From Allomuricauda ruestringensis DSM 13258 (GTDB lineage Bacteria; Bacteroidota; Bacteroidia; Flavobacteriales; Flavobacteriaceae): DNA of 64,000 nucleotides. The stretch covers positions 748,501-812,500 of the forward strand of contig NC_015945.1 in the NCBI RefSeq assembly GCF_000224085.1, written 5' to 3'. Shown here piece by piece: positions 45,643 to 54,130 of this stretch (positions within the stretch are counted from its first letter, which is position 1; each line of letters opens with the position of its first letter). The notes beneath the pieces are model-generated. The model was not told the origin of the DNA. It ran no database searches and worked only from the letters and a program-made list of their open reading frames with translations. The translations under genes were made by a program, and so were the position numbers.

Positions 45643-46773
45643 TTATTCAACCACGCTTAAAAATTCTGGAATAAAAGTATCAAGACTTTTATAGATGTCA
45701 GGTTTCGATTCGTACTCACTGATGATCAATTCTTCCATTTGCGGAAGCCAAATGAAAGCTTTGTTCGCATCTCTAAGTTCTTGCGCTTCCTTAGCTCCTA
45801 TGTAAAGGTCGGCAATCCTTACCTCCAATAACCGCACTATATGCTCAACGATATATGTGTGAAAATCGCCGATACCTGTATGCTTTAATGGCTCTTTCAC
45901 TGCCTCTGTAAAGAGATGTTCTTTTTCATCTAAAAATACCTTGTTGGACGCAATACTCAAATCCAAATTTACAAAAGAGTGACCAAATTCATGAACCAGT
46001 ATGGTTCGGATATATGAATTGTCCGTATATCCGTAGCCCATAGTAACTGGGTTATAATTTGCACCTTGAAAATCAATATTGGGAGAAGGACTAATGAACT
46101 GGAAACAAATCTTTCCGTTTTCCGTGTAGATAGTTGGGCCAATACCTCTTGACCCACCCGTAATAAAAAGGGGCTCAGGGGAGACCACATATCGGTAATT
46201 CTCCATTCGGCAGTATTCCTCCATCTGCTGGACCACGTCAAACTGGGCAGCGGCTCGTTTAATTTCATTCACGGCACCGCTGTACCAATAGTCCATTTCG
46301 TTAAGGAACTTTTCTACATTGGCCTCCCTATAGAAATCGTATAGTTCGGAGTAAATCCTATTATATAGGGTATCTATTCCGACATAACCATCCAATTCCA
46401 TTTCTTGAATCGTTATCGAGTCATTATGTAAGTTCCCAAAATCCGGGAACTCCTTTTGATGGAGAAGCCACTGGGACACTACATCATCATATCCGATATC
46501 CTCATTCTGAAGTGTGTTAATAACCGAATGATTCACATAGTCATTAAAATAGTATTCCAAAGTATCGCGGACAGGGTTGGGTCTTGCAAAATCTTTGTCC
46601 GTTTCGGCAAGATGGTGTGCTATTCGAAAAACCACCTCGTTGCGATTAACTAAAACCTCTATTTTTTTCTTCGGTTCATTAGGTATGTCCAAAGGGGATT
46701 TCTCTTTTCTGCCACAAGCAGCAAAGAAACAGACCAGTAGGACCGAAAGAATCCTTTTAAAACAGTTGTTCAC
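45643..46773 (-). CDS. DUF4932-like lipoprotein with HExxH metallopeptidase motif
   Basis: About 376 residues from a GTG at 46773 (a TTG at 46800 is possible). The signal RILSVLLVCFFAAC ends in a lipobox Cys. The central TILVHEFGHSFVNLDLSI holds a HEFGH zinc motif with a downstream FTEAVKEPL that could supply the third ligand, as in DUF4932 proteins. The rest is helical. Probably a surface or periplasmic zinc peptidase anchored by lipid. It is leftward, 48 bp after the large T9SS protein gene, so both may be one unit. Confidence 0.75.
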   Translation of the reverse strand: MNNCFKRILSVLLVCFFAACGRKEKSPLDIPNEPKKKIEVLVNRNEVVFRIAHHLAETDKDFARPNPVRDTLEYYFNDYVNHSVINTLQNEDIGYDDVVSQWLLHQKEFPDFGNLHNDSITIQEMELDGYVGIDTLYNRIYSELYDFYREANVEKFLNEMDYWYSGAVNEIKRAAAQFDVVQQMEEYCRMENYRYVVSPEPLFITGGSRGIGPTIYTENGKICFQFISPSPNIDFQGANYNPVTMGYGYTDNSYIRTILVHEFGHSFVNLDLSIASNKVFLDEKEHLFTEAVKEPLKHTGIGDFHTYIVEHIVRLLEVRIADLYIGAKEAQELRDANKAFIWLPQMEELIISEYESKPDIYKSLDTFIPEFLSVVE

Positions 46774-46821
46774 TTTGAATCGTTTATTTAAACTTCCCAA
46801 GGTTGTTTACCATAATGTAAC

Positions 46822-49800
46822 TTATCTTTTTAATGTGAAATGACCTGAAAAAACAGTTCCGTTACCTAAGTCCGATTTGAACCAGTAATCATTGGACATC
46901 ATTTCATCTCCATTGTAAGTGCCGTCCCAACCTATATCACTTGACGAAAGTTGCTTCAATAACTTACCATATCGGTCAAATATCAAAACATCTGCATTTG
47001 GATATGCATCAATCCCAAGAATATGCCAAAAATCATTGTAACCATCATGATTGGGAGTAAAGAATTTAGGATAATCAATTACGACAATTTCTTCGGAATC
47101 TTCTCCACAACCATTTTTGTCCCTAACAAAAACCGTATACTTACCGCCAATAAGATTGGTAAATATGTGGGAGTCCTTAAAGTTTACACCGTCTATCGAA
47201 TATTCAAAGTCCCCATCGCCGGAAGCAGTGATCTCGATGGAATTATTGTCCGATAACTGTTGGTAGGACACATCGGTTATGGTCGGGGGCATCGAACGTA
47301 TCAATTCAAATTCATAACTGTTTTCACAGAAAATGCCATTCACCATTACTCCAACCAAAAGGGTATACTTTCCAGCCTCTGTCAGATTAGCTTCATAGGT
47401 TGTGGAAATGATACTACCATCCTCATACATCCAATTGTAATTATCCCATCCAGAAGCTACGCTGATAGGTAAGAAAGGCTCCAGATTACACAAAAAATAA
47501 GAAGAGTCCAAATTTACCATTGGGAGTTCCTGTACTATGAGGTCCAGACTTGTTTCAGAAGAACACGAATCGTTTAGTTCGTTTTCGACAAGTACATGGA
47601 TGGTTTGTTGCCAAGCTTCCATATTTTGAAACATGTCAGGTAACGGGTTAGGCAATTGTTCCCCATCATCATTGTAGAACTTGATTGTCAAACCAGTCTG
47701 ATTACCTATTATTTCCGCCTCGATTCCAGCAGTAACAAATTGGGCAAAACCATTACCCTGGTCACAAGCATATATGGGCTGCGGGGAACTGATTTGTGGC
47801 TGTGTTGCCGTTCTGAGCAACAATGGTGTTTCTTCAAAACAATTGGTGAGTTCGTTCGTAACCCTAACCGTAATGGTTTCTTCATTGGCCAATATATTGG
47901 TATAAGGGTTGGGTAGGGGGCTTGGTAATGGAGTTCCACTGGCATCAAAATAGGATACCACTATGTTAGCTTGATTTCCGACTACTTCTGATTCTATATT
48001 CGAAGTGTCAAAATATTCTGAAATGCCATCATTGTTATCATCACATCCTACTAGGGTGTTCAAAGTGCTGGCCGTTGGCAAAGGGTGTGCCATAATTTTA
48101 AAGGTAGTTTCGTTGTAACAATTATTGGTTGGTTCAATCGCACGTACTGTAATTACTTCTTCATTGACAACCAAATTCTCAACGGCACCCAAAGGTTCCT
48201 GTATTTGATTTCCATTCTCGTGATAAAAAGAAATATCTACGGAGCCATTTACATCCAAAATATCTTGACGAAGTTGTTGAAGGTCAAAAAACGCAAAACC
48301 ATCTGTCTCATTGCTACAAACTACCAAGTCTGAAACCGAGGTCAAGTCAAGTACAGGGTTTGTAATTAAATCAAAGGTGGTTTCTGAAAAGCAGCAGGGA
48401 TTATCATCATGGGCCACCCGTACGGTTATAGTTTCCCTGTTTGCAACGGTATTGGTAAAAGGATTGGGCAATACATCATATTCGTTACCTGCTCCATCGA
48501 TAAAGGTGACCACTTTATTATTTTGTCCACCTAAGACCTGTTGTCGCACATTAGAAACATCAAAAGTAGAAGAAATACCAGTATTAAAATTGTCCTCACA
48601 TGCGTATATATCATTGATGCCATAAGCATTGGGTGGTTCTTTGACATCAATGGTTTCGGTAATAACCTCCATATTGCCATTGGTGTCCGTTACAGTAGCG
48701 TTAACTGTATAGACCCCGTCCGCAGAAAAATCATGAAAAGGAGATATGTCGGTAGAAGTATTTTCGACTCCCGAAGCAGGGTCTCCAAAATCCCATGTCA
48801 CGGATGCAACATTGGTATTTGGAACAACGCCAAATTCCTTTAAGAACTCCAAACAGATGTTCGAAATATCCATATCAAAATTGTTGGTTACGTGATCAAC
48901 ATCTCCGGTTACATTTATAAAGAATTTAGCATCTGGATACCCTAAATCTTTAACATCTACAAATTCCCCCAAAGGGTAGCACCCTCCGTGATATGATTTA
49001 ATCCATGAAACGGCTCCGTCATCTTCTATGGTACTCGTGGGGTAGGACGCATTGTTTGTTTGAAAAACTTCCACCAGTATTCTTTCCGCATTTGCTGGAA
49101 TTATTATGGGAGTGTCAAATTCCACATCAAAAATTCTTGGGGTATTTAGATTGGAAGTGCCAAAATTGGGTATTCGAATGAGTTCACTGCTTCCGAGCAA
49201 ATCCGTATCAGAGAATGAAGTTGGGAAATTGTCATCGATGGCATACACCCTAAATTGTATTTCGACACCCCATCCTGCATAATTGATACCTACTTGTCCT
49301 CGCTCCAATATGAATTCCTCTTCAGTGGAAATACCGAAATCTTCCAACCAAAAATCCCTTGACCAGCTCATACCCCCTGAACTACAACCAAAAATATGAG
49401 CATCAATAAAGTCTTCACAAACACTATGGGATAGCACCGTAGTGCCGCCCGTGCTTTGTGCCGGCAAGGCTTCACCAGTAACATTGATAAAAAAGTTGGC
49501 GTTGGGCACTGGTGTAGCCAAATCTTCCGTGGACACGAAGGAGTAATATTGTCTACAGCCTCGAAAATAAGAGGGACTACCATCATCAAATTGGTTACCT
49601 GCAATCTTAATTTTTTTGAAATCATCATTATATATGTCATCCATCTGGGAAACCTCCACCAAAATCCTTTCCACGTTGGCAGGAACAACAACAGGATTTG
49701 CAAATTCAATTTGTACAATTTCTGGTGTGTCACCTATCTCTGGAGCGGTTACTACGTTGCCGTAACTGACTCTCTTGGGTTCTGAATTGGGAAAATTAGA

Positions 49801-50064
49801 ATCTATACTATAAATACTAAAGACTAACATCGCTCCGTCATAAGAGTTGCTAATTGCAACCTGTCCAGAGTTTATGATGAATTGTTCATTTATTGTTATA
49901 CCAAAATCGGAAAGTCTAAAGGCTCTAGCCCATATCTCTTCGTAATCACAAGAATACATATCCGAAGGTACAGGTGAATTCCCGGTATTGTGCGTCAATG
50001 TTATTTGTGCAATGCTAAGCTGAAACGAAATCAGAAAAACAAATGGAATAATTTGCTTGTGCAT
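46822..50064 (-). CDS. Large T9SS type B sorting-domain protein (gliding-motility C-terminal domain)
   Basis: A 1080-residue secreted protein. A signal peptide (1-19) precedes two related 170-190 residue N-terminal modules (about 20-200 and 210-395), each with a Cys-rich start, a LxDFGI...EQFIINSGQV core and a VPANxERILVEV strand. A PKD-like domain follows (VTWDFGDPASG...FSADGVYTVNATV), then a run of repeated modules with NEETITVRV and Cys pairs. The C-terminus (FFTPNHDGYNDFW...IFDRYGKLL...GWDGTYNGD) is the type B T9SS signal. It is probably surface-exposed or released, perhaps an adhesin. Confidence 0.88.
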   Translation of the reverse strand: MHKQIIPFVFLISFQLSIAQITLTHNTGNSPVPSDMYSCDYEEIWARAFRLSDFGITINEQFIINSGQVAISNSYDGAMLVFSIYSIDSNFPNSEPKRVSYGNVVTAPEIGDTPEIVQIEFANPVVVPANVERILVEVSQMDDIYNDDFKKIKIAGNQFDDGSPSYFRGCRQYYSFVSTEDLATPVPNANFFINVTGEALPAQSTGGTTVLSHSVCEDFIDAHIFGCSSGGMSWSRDFWLEDFGISTEEEFILERGQVGINYAGWGVEIQFRVYAIDDNFPTSFSDTDLLGSSELIRIPNFGTSNLNTPRIFDVEFDTPIIIPANAERILVEVFQTNNASYPTSTIEDDGAVSWIKSYHGGCYPLGEFVDVKDLGYPDAKFFINVTGDVDHVTNNFDMDISNICLEFLKEFGVVPNTNVASVTWDFGDPASGVENTSTDISPFHDFSADGVYTVNATVTDTNGNMEVITETIDVKEPPNAYGINDIYACEDNFNTGISSTFDVSNVRQQVLGGQNNKVVTFIDGAGNEYDVLPNPFTNTVANRETITVRVAHDDNPCCFSETTFDLITNPVLDLTSVSDLVVCSNETDGFAFFDLQQLRQDILDVNGSVDISFYHENGNQIQEPLGAVENLVVNEEVITVRAIEPTNNCYNETTFKIMAHPLPTASTLNTLVGCDDNNDGISEYFDTSNIESEVVGNQANIVVSYFDASGTPLPSPLPNPYTNILANEETITVRVTNELTNCFEETPLLLRTATQPQISSPQPIYACDQGNGFAQFVTAGIEAEIIGNQTGLTIKFYNDDGEQLPNPLPDMFQNMEAWQQTIHVLVENELNDSCSSETSLDLIVQELPMVNLDSSYFLCNLEPFLPISVASGWDNYNWMYEDGSIISTTYEANLTEAGKYTLLVGVMVNGIFCENSYEFELIRSMPPTITDVSYQQLSDNNSIEITASGDGDFEYSIDGVNFKDSHIFTNLIGGKYTVFVRDKNGCGEDSEEIVVIDYPKFFTPNHDGYNDFWHILGIDAYPNADVLIFDRYGKLLKQLSSSDIGWDGTYNGDEMMSNDYWFKSDLGNGTVFSGHFTLKR

Positions 50065-50181
50065 ATTGGTTTTCAGTCTTTTTCAGATTTGATTTTCTGC
50101 TTATTATGGTTCGTACTTCAATTTGTAAGATACATCTCTCAGAATCCTCAACGTAATTTATTCGATGTAATTTTCGTTTAT

Positions 50182-50478
50182 TTAAACTTTTGTTTGATTC
50201 AGTTTACACGCTACTTCAAAGCAATCAAAACATACAAATTGATGAATTACCATACAATCGGCAAGATTATAATTATCACCTATCGAATCGATTTGAGCAT
50301 AAAAACTCATTGGATTGTTGCATGAATCACATTTAGGGAACTGTTCTTCCGTTATACCATCAGGTTCACCTCCCAGTTTGTGCCTTGTCCCAGCAACTTC
50401 ATTCCACTGAAACCCCAAAGCTTCTCTTGCTTCTTTAGTTTCGGGATTTGAAATCAATTTTATCTCTGGAATTTTCAT
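50182..50478 (-). CDS. Short DUF1963-like protein with Cys pairs
   Basis: 98 residues. The HKLGGEPDGITEEQFPKCDSCNNPMSFYAQIDS stretch resembles YwqG/DUF1963 proteins, which often have HxLGGxP and a CxxC next to a QIDS strand. A second CFDC near the end gives a possible four-Cys zinc site. It is much shorter than full DUF1963 proteins, so it may be a separate small variant or a truncated copy; the ATG start and clean stop favour the first. Neighbouring small gene resembles DUF695. Confidence 0.6.
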   Translation of the reverse strand: MKIPEIKLISNPETKEAREALGFQWNEVAGTRHKLGGEPDGITEEQFPKCDSCNNPMSFYAQIDSIGDNYNLADCMVIHQFVCFDCFEVACKLNQTKV

Positions 50479-50503
50479 TGCTTATGAATCGTTTTTTTGA
50501 ACT

Positions 50504-50788
50504 TTATTTCTTTTTAAAATCTTTCAGTACCTTCTTGAAGTCAGTCCACTCCCTGTCCTCATAAAAGTTTATTTCAATAGGAAAAACATCGTGCTTTTCT
50601 AAAGCACCATTGAGTATTTTCATAAACTCGTCTTGTTTGGTTGTATAATAAACCAGTTCTTTTAAATTATTTCCTGTTCTGCTATATACGTGTGTGAAAA
50701 TATCTGAATTGCTCATCGAACTTTCTAAAGCCCCCTCAAGTAAAATCATTCTTTCATTAACGCCTTTTGGTGGCATGTACGTCTTCAA
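50504..50788 (-). pseudogene. DUF695-like protein, 5' end removed by the IS3 element
   Basis: About 94 residues visible. The second half (YYTTKQDEFMKILNGALEKH, then FPIEINFYEDREWTDFKKVL) looks like the C-terminal strands of DUF695. The first half has no proper start: a TTG at 50788, but the frame stays open upstream through the IS end at 50796, so the original N-terminus was replaced. It is therefore likely a broken gene, cut at the same point as the IS. Confidence 0.6.
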
Positions 50789-50820
50789 ACGAATCTGAAC
50801 TGGCCCAGTCCAAAGTTAAG

Positions 50821-51798
50821 TCATAGTTTCAACTTTTGAATTTGGTGCTCTTTCCTTCTTTTGAGCATCGTTCTTTTCTTTATCAATTTACGGTTTTCCA
50901 ATATCTTTTTGTCCAATCCAAAATATACGGTTGCCGGCGTCAGGTTGTCCAATGATTCGTGGTATCTCCTATTGTTGTAATAGTCCACGAACTCTTCCAA
51001 CCTTTCCTTGAGTTCCCCCGGTAGATAGTAGTTGTCCAGTTTGATGATGTTCTTCATCGAACGGTGGTAACGCTCTATCTTGCCCTGCGTCTGGGGATGG
51101 TTCGGTTTTCCCCGGATATGCTCCATCTCTTTTTTCTTTATGAACTCCTTCAGTTCGCCACTGATGTAACAGGGACCGTTGTCCGACAGGAGCCTTGGCA
51201 TTTGCCCCTTGGGCAGCGACACCTTTTCCAGTGCCCTTCCCACCGTTTTCTTCACATCCCCTGCGTTCATCGAGGGACAGAGTTCCCAATGTACGATATA
51301 ACGGCTGTAATCGTCCAAAATGGTCGAGAGATAGTACCAGCCCCATCCCACGATCTTCAGATAGGTGAAGTCCGTCTGCCACATCTGGTGTACCCTTTGG
51401 GTCTTGTCCCTATACTCCTGTGAAGCGGCAATGGTATCAAAGGCTGGGGATGTCACCAACCCCTTGGACTTCAAGATACGGTAAACACTGCTCTCGGAGA
51501 TATAGTATTCCCGCTCATCGGTCATCTTACAGGCAAGTCCACGACAGGATTCCTCCGGAAAGTCCAGAGCCATCTCCACGACCTGCGACCTAATCTTGTC
51601 GGGGATCCTGTTCCAATAGGTGTTCCTGGCCCTTTGGCTCGGGGCAAGCCCATCAAAGCCACCTTCGAGGTACTTGCCGTACCAATTGTAGAAGGTGCTC
51701 TTGTTGACCCCTGTTTCCTTCAATGTCCTGTTCACGCCTATCTCAGATGTCTCCACGAGCCTTATGATCTCGTATTTCTCCTGTTGGGTAAATCGCAT
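50821..51798 (-). CDS. IS3-family transposase OrfB, DDE integrase domain
   Basis: 325 residues. A helix-turn-helix leads (NRTLKETGVNKSTFYNWY), then HTH_21, then the rve core with the DDE triad in MWQTDFTYLKI (Asp), RLLSDNGPCYIS (Asp) and TQGKIERYHRSMK (Glu). The C-terminus ends with the basic KKRTMLKRRKEHQIQKLKL. It is likely made as an OrfAB fusion by a -1 frameshift at the A7 run at the end of orfA; the frame is open across the join. It may also start alone at its ATG. Confidence 0.93.
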   Translation of the reverse strand: MRFTQQEKYEIIRLVETSEIGVNRTLKETGVNKSTFYNWYGKYLEGGFDGLAPSQRARNTYWNRIPDKIRSQVVEMALDFPEESCRGLACKMTDEREYYISESSVYRILKSKGLVTSPAFDTIAASQEYRDKTQRVHQMWQTDFTYLKIVGWGWYYLSTILDDYSRYIVHWELCPSMNAGDVKKTVGRALEKVSLPKGQMPRLLSDNGPCYISGELKEFIKKKEMEHIRGKPNHPQTQGKIERYHRSMKNIIKLDNYYLPGELKERLEEFVDYYNNRRYHESLDNLTPATVYFGLDKKILENRKLIKKRTMLKRRKEHQIQKLKL

Positions 51799-51812
51799 AT
51801 ACTTCCTCCATT

Positions 51813-52160
51813 TTACCCTAAGCCATTGGTACTTTTTTTGAGCACCCGGTTTTGGAGCAATAGCTCGGCCACCGTTTCCTTGAGCTCGGAGTTCTCCCCA
51901 CGGAGTTCCTTTACCTCACTGGTATTGGCCTCACGCATGGTGTCGCCCATCAGGCGTTTCTTCCCGGCCTCCAAAAAGTCCCTGCTCCAACGGTAGTACA
52001 GGGCAGGGGCGATTCCCTCTCGCCTGCATATGCCGGATGCCGATTCCTCCCCTTTGAGCCCTTCAAGCACGATGCGGATCTTTTCCTCGGCGGAGAACTT
52101 CCGCCTTGTCTTTCTCTTGATGTCCTTTACGATTGATTCCGTGTTCTTCTTCTTTGTCAT
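51813..52160 (-). CDS. IS3-family transposase OrfA
   Basis: 115 residues with an HTH_Tnp_1 domain (FSAEEKIRIVLEGLKGEESASGICRREGI...YYRWSRDFLEAGKKRL) and a leucine-zipper-like coiled coil (SEVKELRGENSELKETVAELLLQNRVLKK). It lies upstream of orfB, with 14 bp between the frames. Its last codons contain the run of seven As (51833-51839) that can slip to the orfB frame. It binds the inverted repeats in IS3 elements. Confidence 0.9.
   Translation of the reverse strand: MTKKKNTESIVKDIKRKTRRKFSAEEKIRIVLEGLKGEESASGICRREGIAPALYYRWSRDFLEAGKKRLMGDTMREANTSEVKELRGENSELKETVAELLLQNRVLKKSTNGLG
51833..51839 (-). promoter_or_regulatory. A7G -1 frameshift site of the IS3 element
   Basis: Seven As followed by G on the minus strand, near the end of orfA. 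A -1 slip leads into AAG TAC CAA TGG and on without a stop to the ATG of orfB. The frame phase is not the canonical A AAA AAG. Confidence 0.5.
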
Positions 52161-52245
52161 TTTTAAGTGATTTAAATGGTTAATGAATCCATCTTCAAGG
52201 CTAGCCTTGAAGATAACAAAACCATCACTTAACTTTAGACCAAGT

Positions 52246-52542
52246 TCAGTCCACTTTTAGTTGAAGATTTACATGGGACGTTCTAGACCGAAGTTCACGA
52301 TAGCATTGAAATAGTTCTGTTTCAACTTCCATCAGATAAGTGTTGATTTCCTGCGCTTCTTTTGTTCGCCCCAGAACCTTCGACCCCTTACTGTCCCAGA
52401 TCTCTTTCGGGATAGTATACTTTAAACTCATGTTTGCCCTTTGCGAATCAACGGTGATCCGGGCATAAATCTTTGCGTTGCCGTCATTTCTTCGGGCAGT
52501 ACTTATCCAGAAACTGATTGAAAATGTAGACCGGGTTCTCAT
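52246..52542 (-). pseudogene. Tyrosine integrase, N-terminal stump cut by the IS3 element
   Basis: About 98 residues from the ATG at 52542: MRTRSTFSISFWI, KIYARITVDSQRANMSLKYTIP and a helix with KEAQEINTYLMEVE, the arm-binding domain of Bacteroidota tyrosine integrases. The catalytic core (R..HxxR...Y) is missing. The reading frame ends with a TGA that is the first three bases of the IS right end (52246-52248). The gene pointed away from tRNA-Val(UAC), next to its att copy. Excision is not expected without outside help. Confidence 0.82.
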
Positions 52543-52772
52543 AGGTTTTGTTTTAAATTGAATGAAAATCACCTACGAAAGTCAAATACTAAGTCACTGT
52601 AATATAGTTGTTTACATGCTTATCCGGTTAACACTTTTGACAAAAAAATTTACTAACCGAATTGCAAACCAAAACATATCAAATCAAACCAATTCAAATG
52701 TATGTCCTAAAACGTCAAAACCTTGCAAATCAATAAGATATGCAAGGTTTTGTTTTGATTTAAACTCTAAAA
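52543..52772. other. Integrase upstream region with an inverted repeat
   Basis: About 230 bp without a gene. AAAACCTTGCA (52716-52726) and TGCAAGGTTTT (52741-52751) form an 11-bp stem near the att site. It may be a terminator for rightward or leftward transcripts or a structural feature of the attachment region. Confidence 0.5.
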
Positions 52773-52796
52773 GTGGGCGCTGAGGGATTCGAACCC
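52773..52796. repeat. Right attachment-site copy within tRNA-Val
   Basis: The 24-bp sequence that also occurs at 41973-41996. Here it is the genuine 3' part of the tRNA-Val(UAC) gene plus one flanking base. Confidence 0.88.
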
Positions 52797-52848
52797 CCGA
52801 CCCCCTCGGTGTAAACGAGGTGCTCTGAACCAACTGAGCTAAGCGCCC
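52774..52848 (-). tRNA. tRNA-Val (anticodon UAC)
   Basis: Minus-strand cloverleaf: acceptor GGGCGCT/AGCGCCC, anticodon stem CCTCG/CGAGG around TTTACAC with anticodon TAC, T arm with GGTTCGAATCC, discriminator A. The gene is complete, so integration rebuilt its 3' end. It reads GUA/GUG. Confidence 0.95.
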
Positions 52849-52918
52849 ATTCATTTTCCTAAATGGGAGTGCAAATATAACACAGTTTTTGATTTAAAAA
52901 ACAAAAAAGAAGAAAAAA

Positions 52919-54130
52919 TCACACTATTTCTGCAACAACAAAAGTACTGCCACCAACATAGATCATATCATTGCTTGTCGCATTTTTTAACGCCTTGTTC
53001 AACCCCTTTTTTACAGACCTGCACACCTTCCCCTTAAGCCTCTCTTCTTGAGCAAGTTCCTCTAGCTGAATAGCATCCATACCCCTTGGAATACTTGGCC
53101 TTACAAAATAATACTTGGCATCTTTGGGAAATAACGGCAAAACGGACTTTACATCTTTATCTTTAACAAATCCAAGGACAATATGGAGTTGATCGTACGA
53201 TTGTTTTTTAACTTGCTCCAAGACCAACTCAAGCCCCTCTTTGTTATGCGCCGTATCACAAACCACCAAAGGTCTATGTTGTAGCACTTGCCATCTCCCC
53301 AAAAGGCCGGTATTTTCCACAACTTTTGTGAGTCCGTCAGCAATTGCCCTTTCGGGAACATCAAAATTCTTCAACTGACGAATACATGCCACCACTCCGT
53401 TGATATTTTTCTGCTGGTATTCACCCAACAAATCCGTTTTATATTCCACGGAAGATTCTGCATCCGCAAAAACAATGTTGGATCTTCGCTGATGGGCAAT
53501 CAGATTAAAAATCATCTTTGTCTCGGGTTGGGTCTCGCTAATGACCACTGGAACATTTGCTTTAATAATCCCTGCTTTTTCCAAGGCTATTTTTTCCAAA
53601 GTATCCCCCAAAAACTGGGTGTGGTCCATTCCAATATTAGTGATTAGCGACACTTCGGGAGTTATGATGTTGGTGGAATCCAACCGTCCTCCCAATCCTA
53701 CCTCGATTATGGCAACATCTACTTTTTCTTCCGCGAAATAGCTAAAAGCCATGCCAACGGTCATTTCAAAAAAGGAAAGCTTATGGTATTCAAAAAAGGT
53801 TTTGTTCTCCTCTATAAAATCCTTTACAAATTTCTTACTTACTACCTCTCCATTTATTTTGATGCGTTCCCTAAAGTCTTTTAGGTGTGGCGAAGTATAG
53901 AGTCCAACCTTATAGCCGGCCTCCTGAAGAATGGAAGCCAACATATGGCTACTGGAACCTTTTCCGTTGGTTCCGGCAACGTGAATACTTTTGAATTTTC
54001 TCTCTGGATTATCCAATACATTGGAAAAGTGGATGATGTTGTCCAACTTGGCATTCAAGGCCGCAGCACCTTTTTGTTGGTACATCGGAAGTTGACCGAA
54101 CATCCAGTCCAAAGTCTCTTTATAGGTCAC
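52919..54130 (-). CDS. folC: Bifunctional folylpolyglutamate synthase / dihydrofolate synthase
   Basis: A 403-residue Mur-ligase-like enzyme. The ATP loop HVAGTNGKGSSSHML and the SPHLKDFRERIKING motif are the FolC signature, and EVGLGGRLDSTNI is the second glycine-rich block. It adds glutamate to folates. The start is GTG and overlaps the tonB stop by 1 bp (TAGTG), so it may be translated by coupling with the Ton cluster. Leftward. Confidence 0.95.
   Translation of the reverse strand: MTYKETLDWMFGQLPMYQQKGAAALNAKLDNIIHFSNVLDNPERKFKSIHVAGTNGKGSSSHMLASILQEAGYKVGLYTSPHLKDFRERIKINGEVVSKKFVKDFIEENKTFFEYHKLSFFEMTVGMAFSYFAEEKVDVAIIEVGLGGRLDSTNIITPEVSLITNIGMDHTQFLGDTLEKIALEKAGIIKANVPVVISETQPETKMIFNLIAHQRRSNIVFADAESSVEYKTDLLGEYQQKNINGVVACIRQLKNFDVPERAIADGLTKVVENTGLLGRWQVLQHRPLVVCDTAHNKEGLELVLEQVKKQSYDQLHIVLGFVKDKDVKSVLPLFPKDAKYYFVRPSIPRGMDAIQLEELAQEERLKGKVCRSVKKGLNKALKNATSNDMIYVGGSTFVVAEIV

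Larger units (their letters stand above)
50796..52248 (-). mobile_element. IS3-family insertion sequence (IS150 type)
   Basis: About 1453 bp. Imperfect inverted repeats start TGAACTGG at 50796 and, on the opposite strand, TGAACTTGG at 52248, both running on to AAAGTTAAGT. Two leftward frames (orfA 51813-52160 and orfB 50821-51798) encode HTH and DDE domains. The flanks give ATC on the left and GTC on the right, so I see no convincing 3-4 bp target duplication, as expected if the element later caused a deletion on one side. Confidence 0.88.
41973..52796. mobile_element. Integrative genomic island at tRNA-Val(UAC), about 10.8 kb, immobilised
   Basis: The island is bounded by a perfect 24-bp direct repeat (41973-41996 and 52773-52796) identical to the 3' end of tRNA-Val(UAC), which stands intact at the right edge. 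The integrase stump lies next to the tRNA, the classical position for a tRNA-targeting element. Cargo includes a TPR/HTH regulator, secreted and T9SS-related proteins, small DUF proteins, an AraC fragment, an IS1182-like remnant and an IS3 element. The integrase is truncated, so self-excision is no longer expected. Confidence 0.85.

Noticed and set aside
52716..52751. Terminator for tRNA-Val(UAC)
   Set aside because: The stem is good, but no T tract follows on the minus strand, so I list it only as an inverted repeat in the gap entry.
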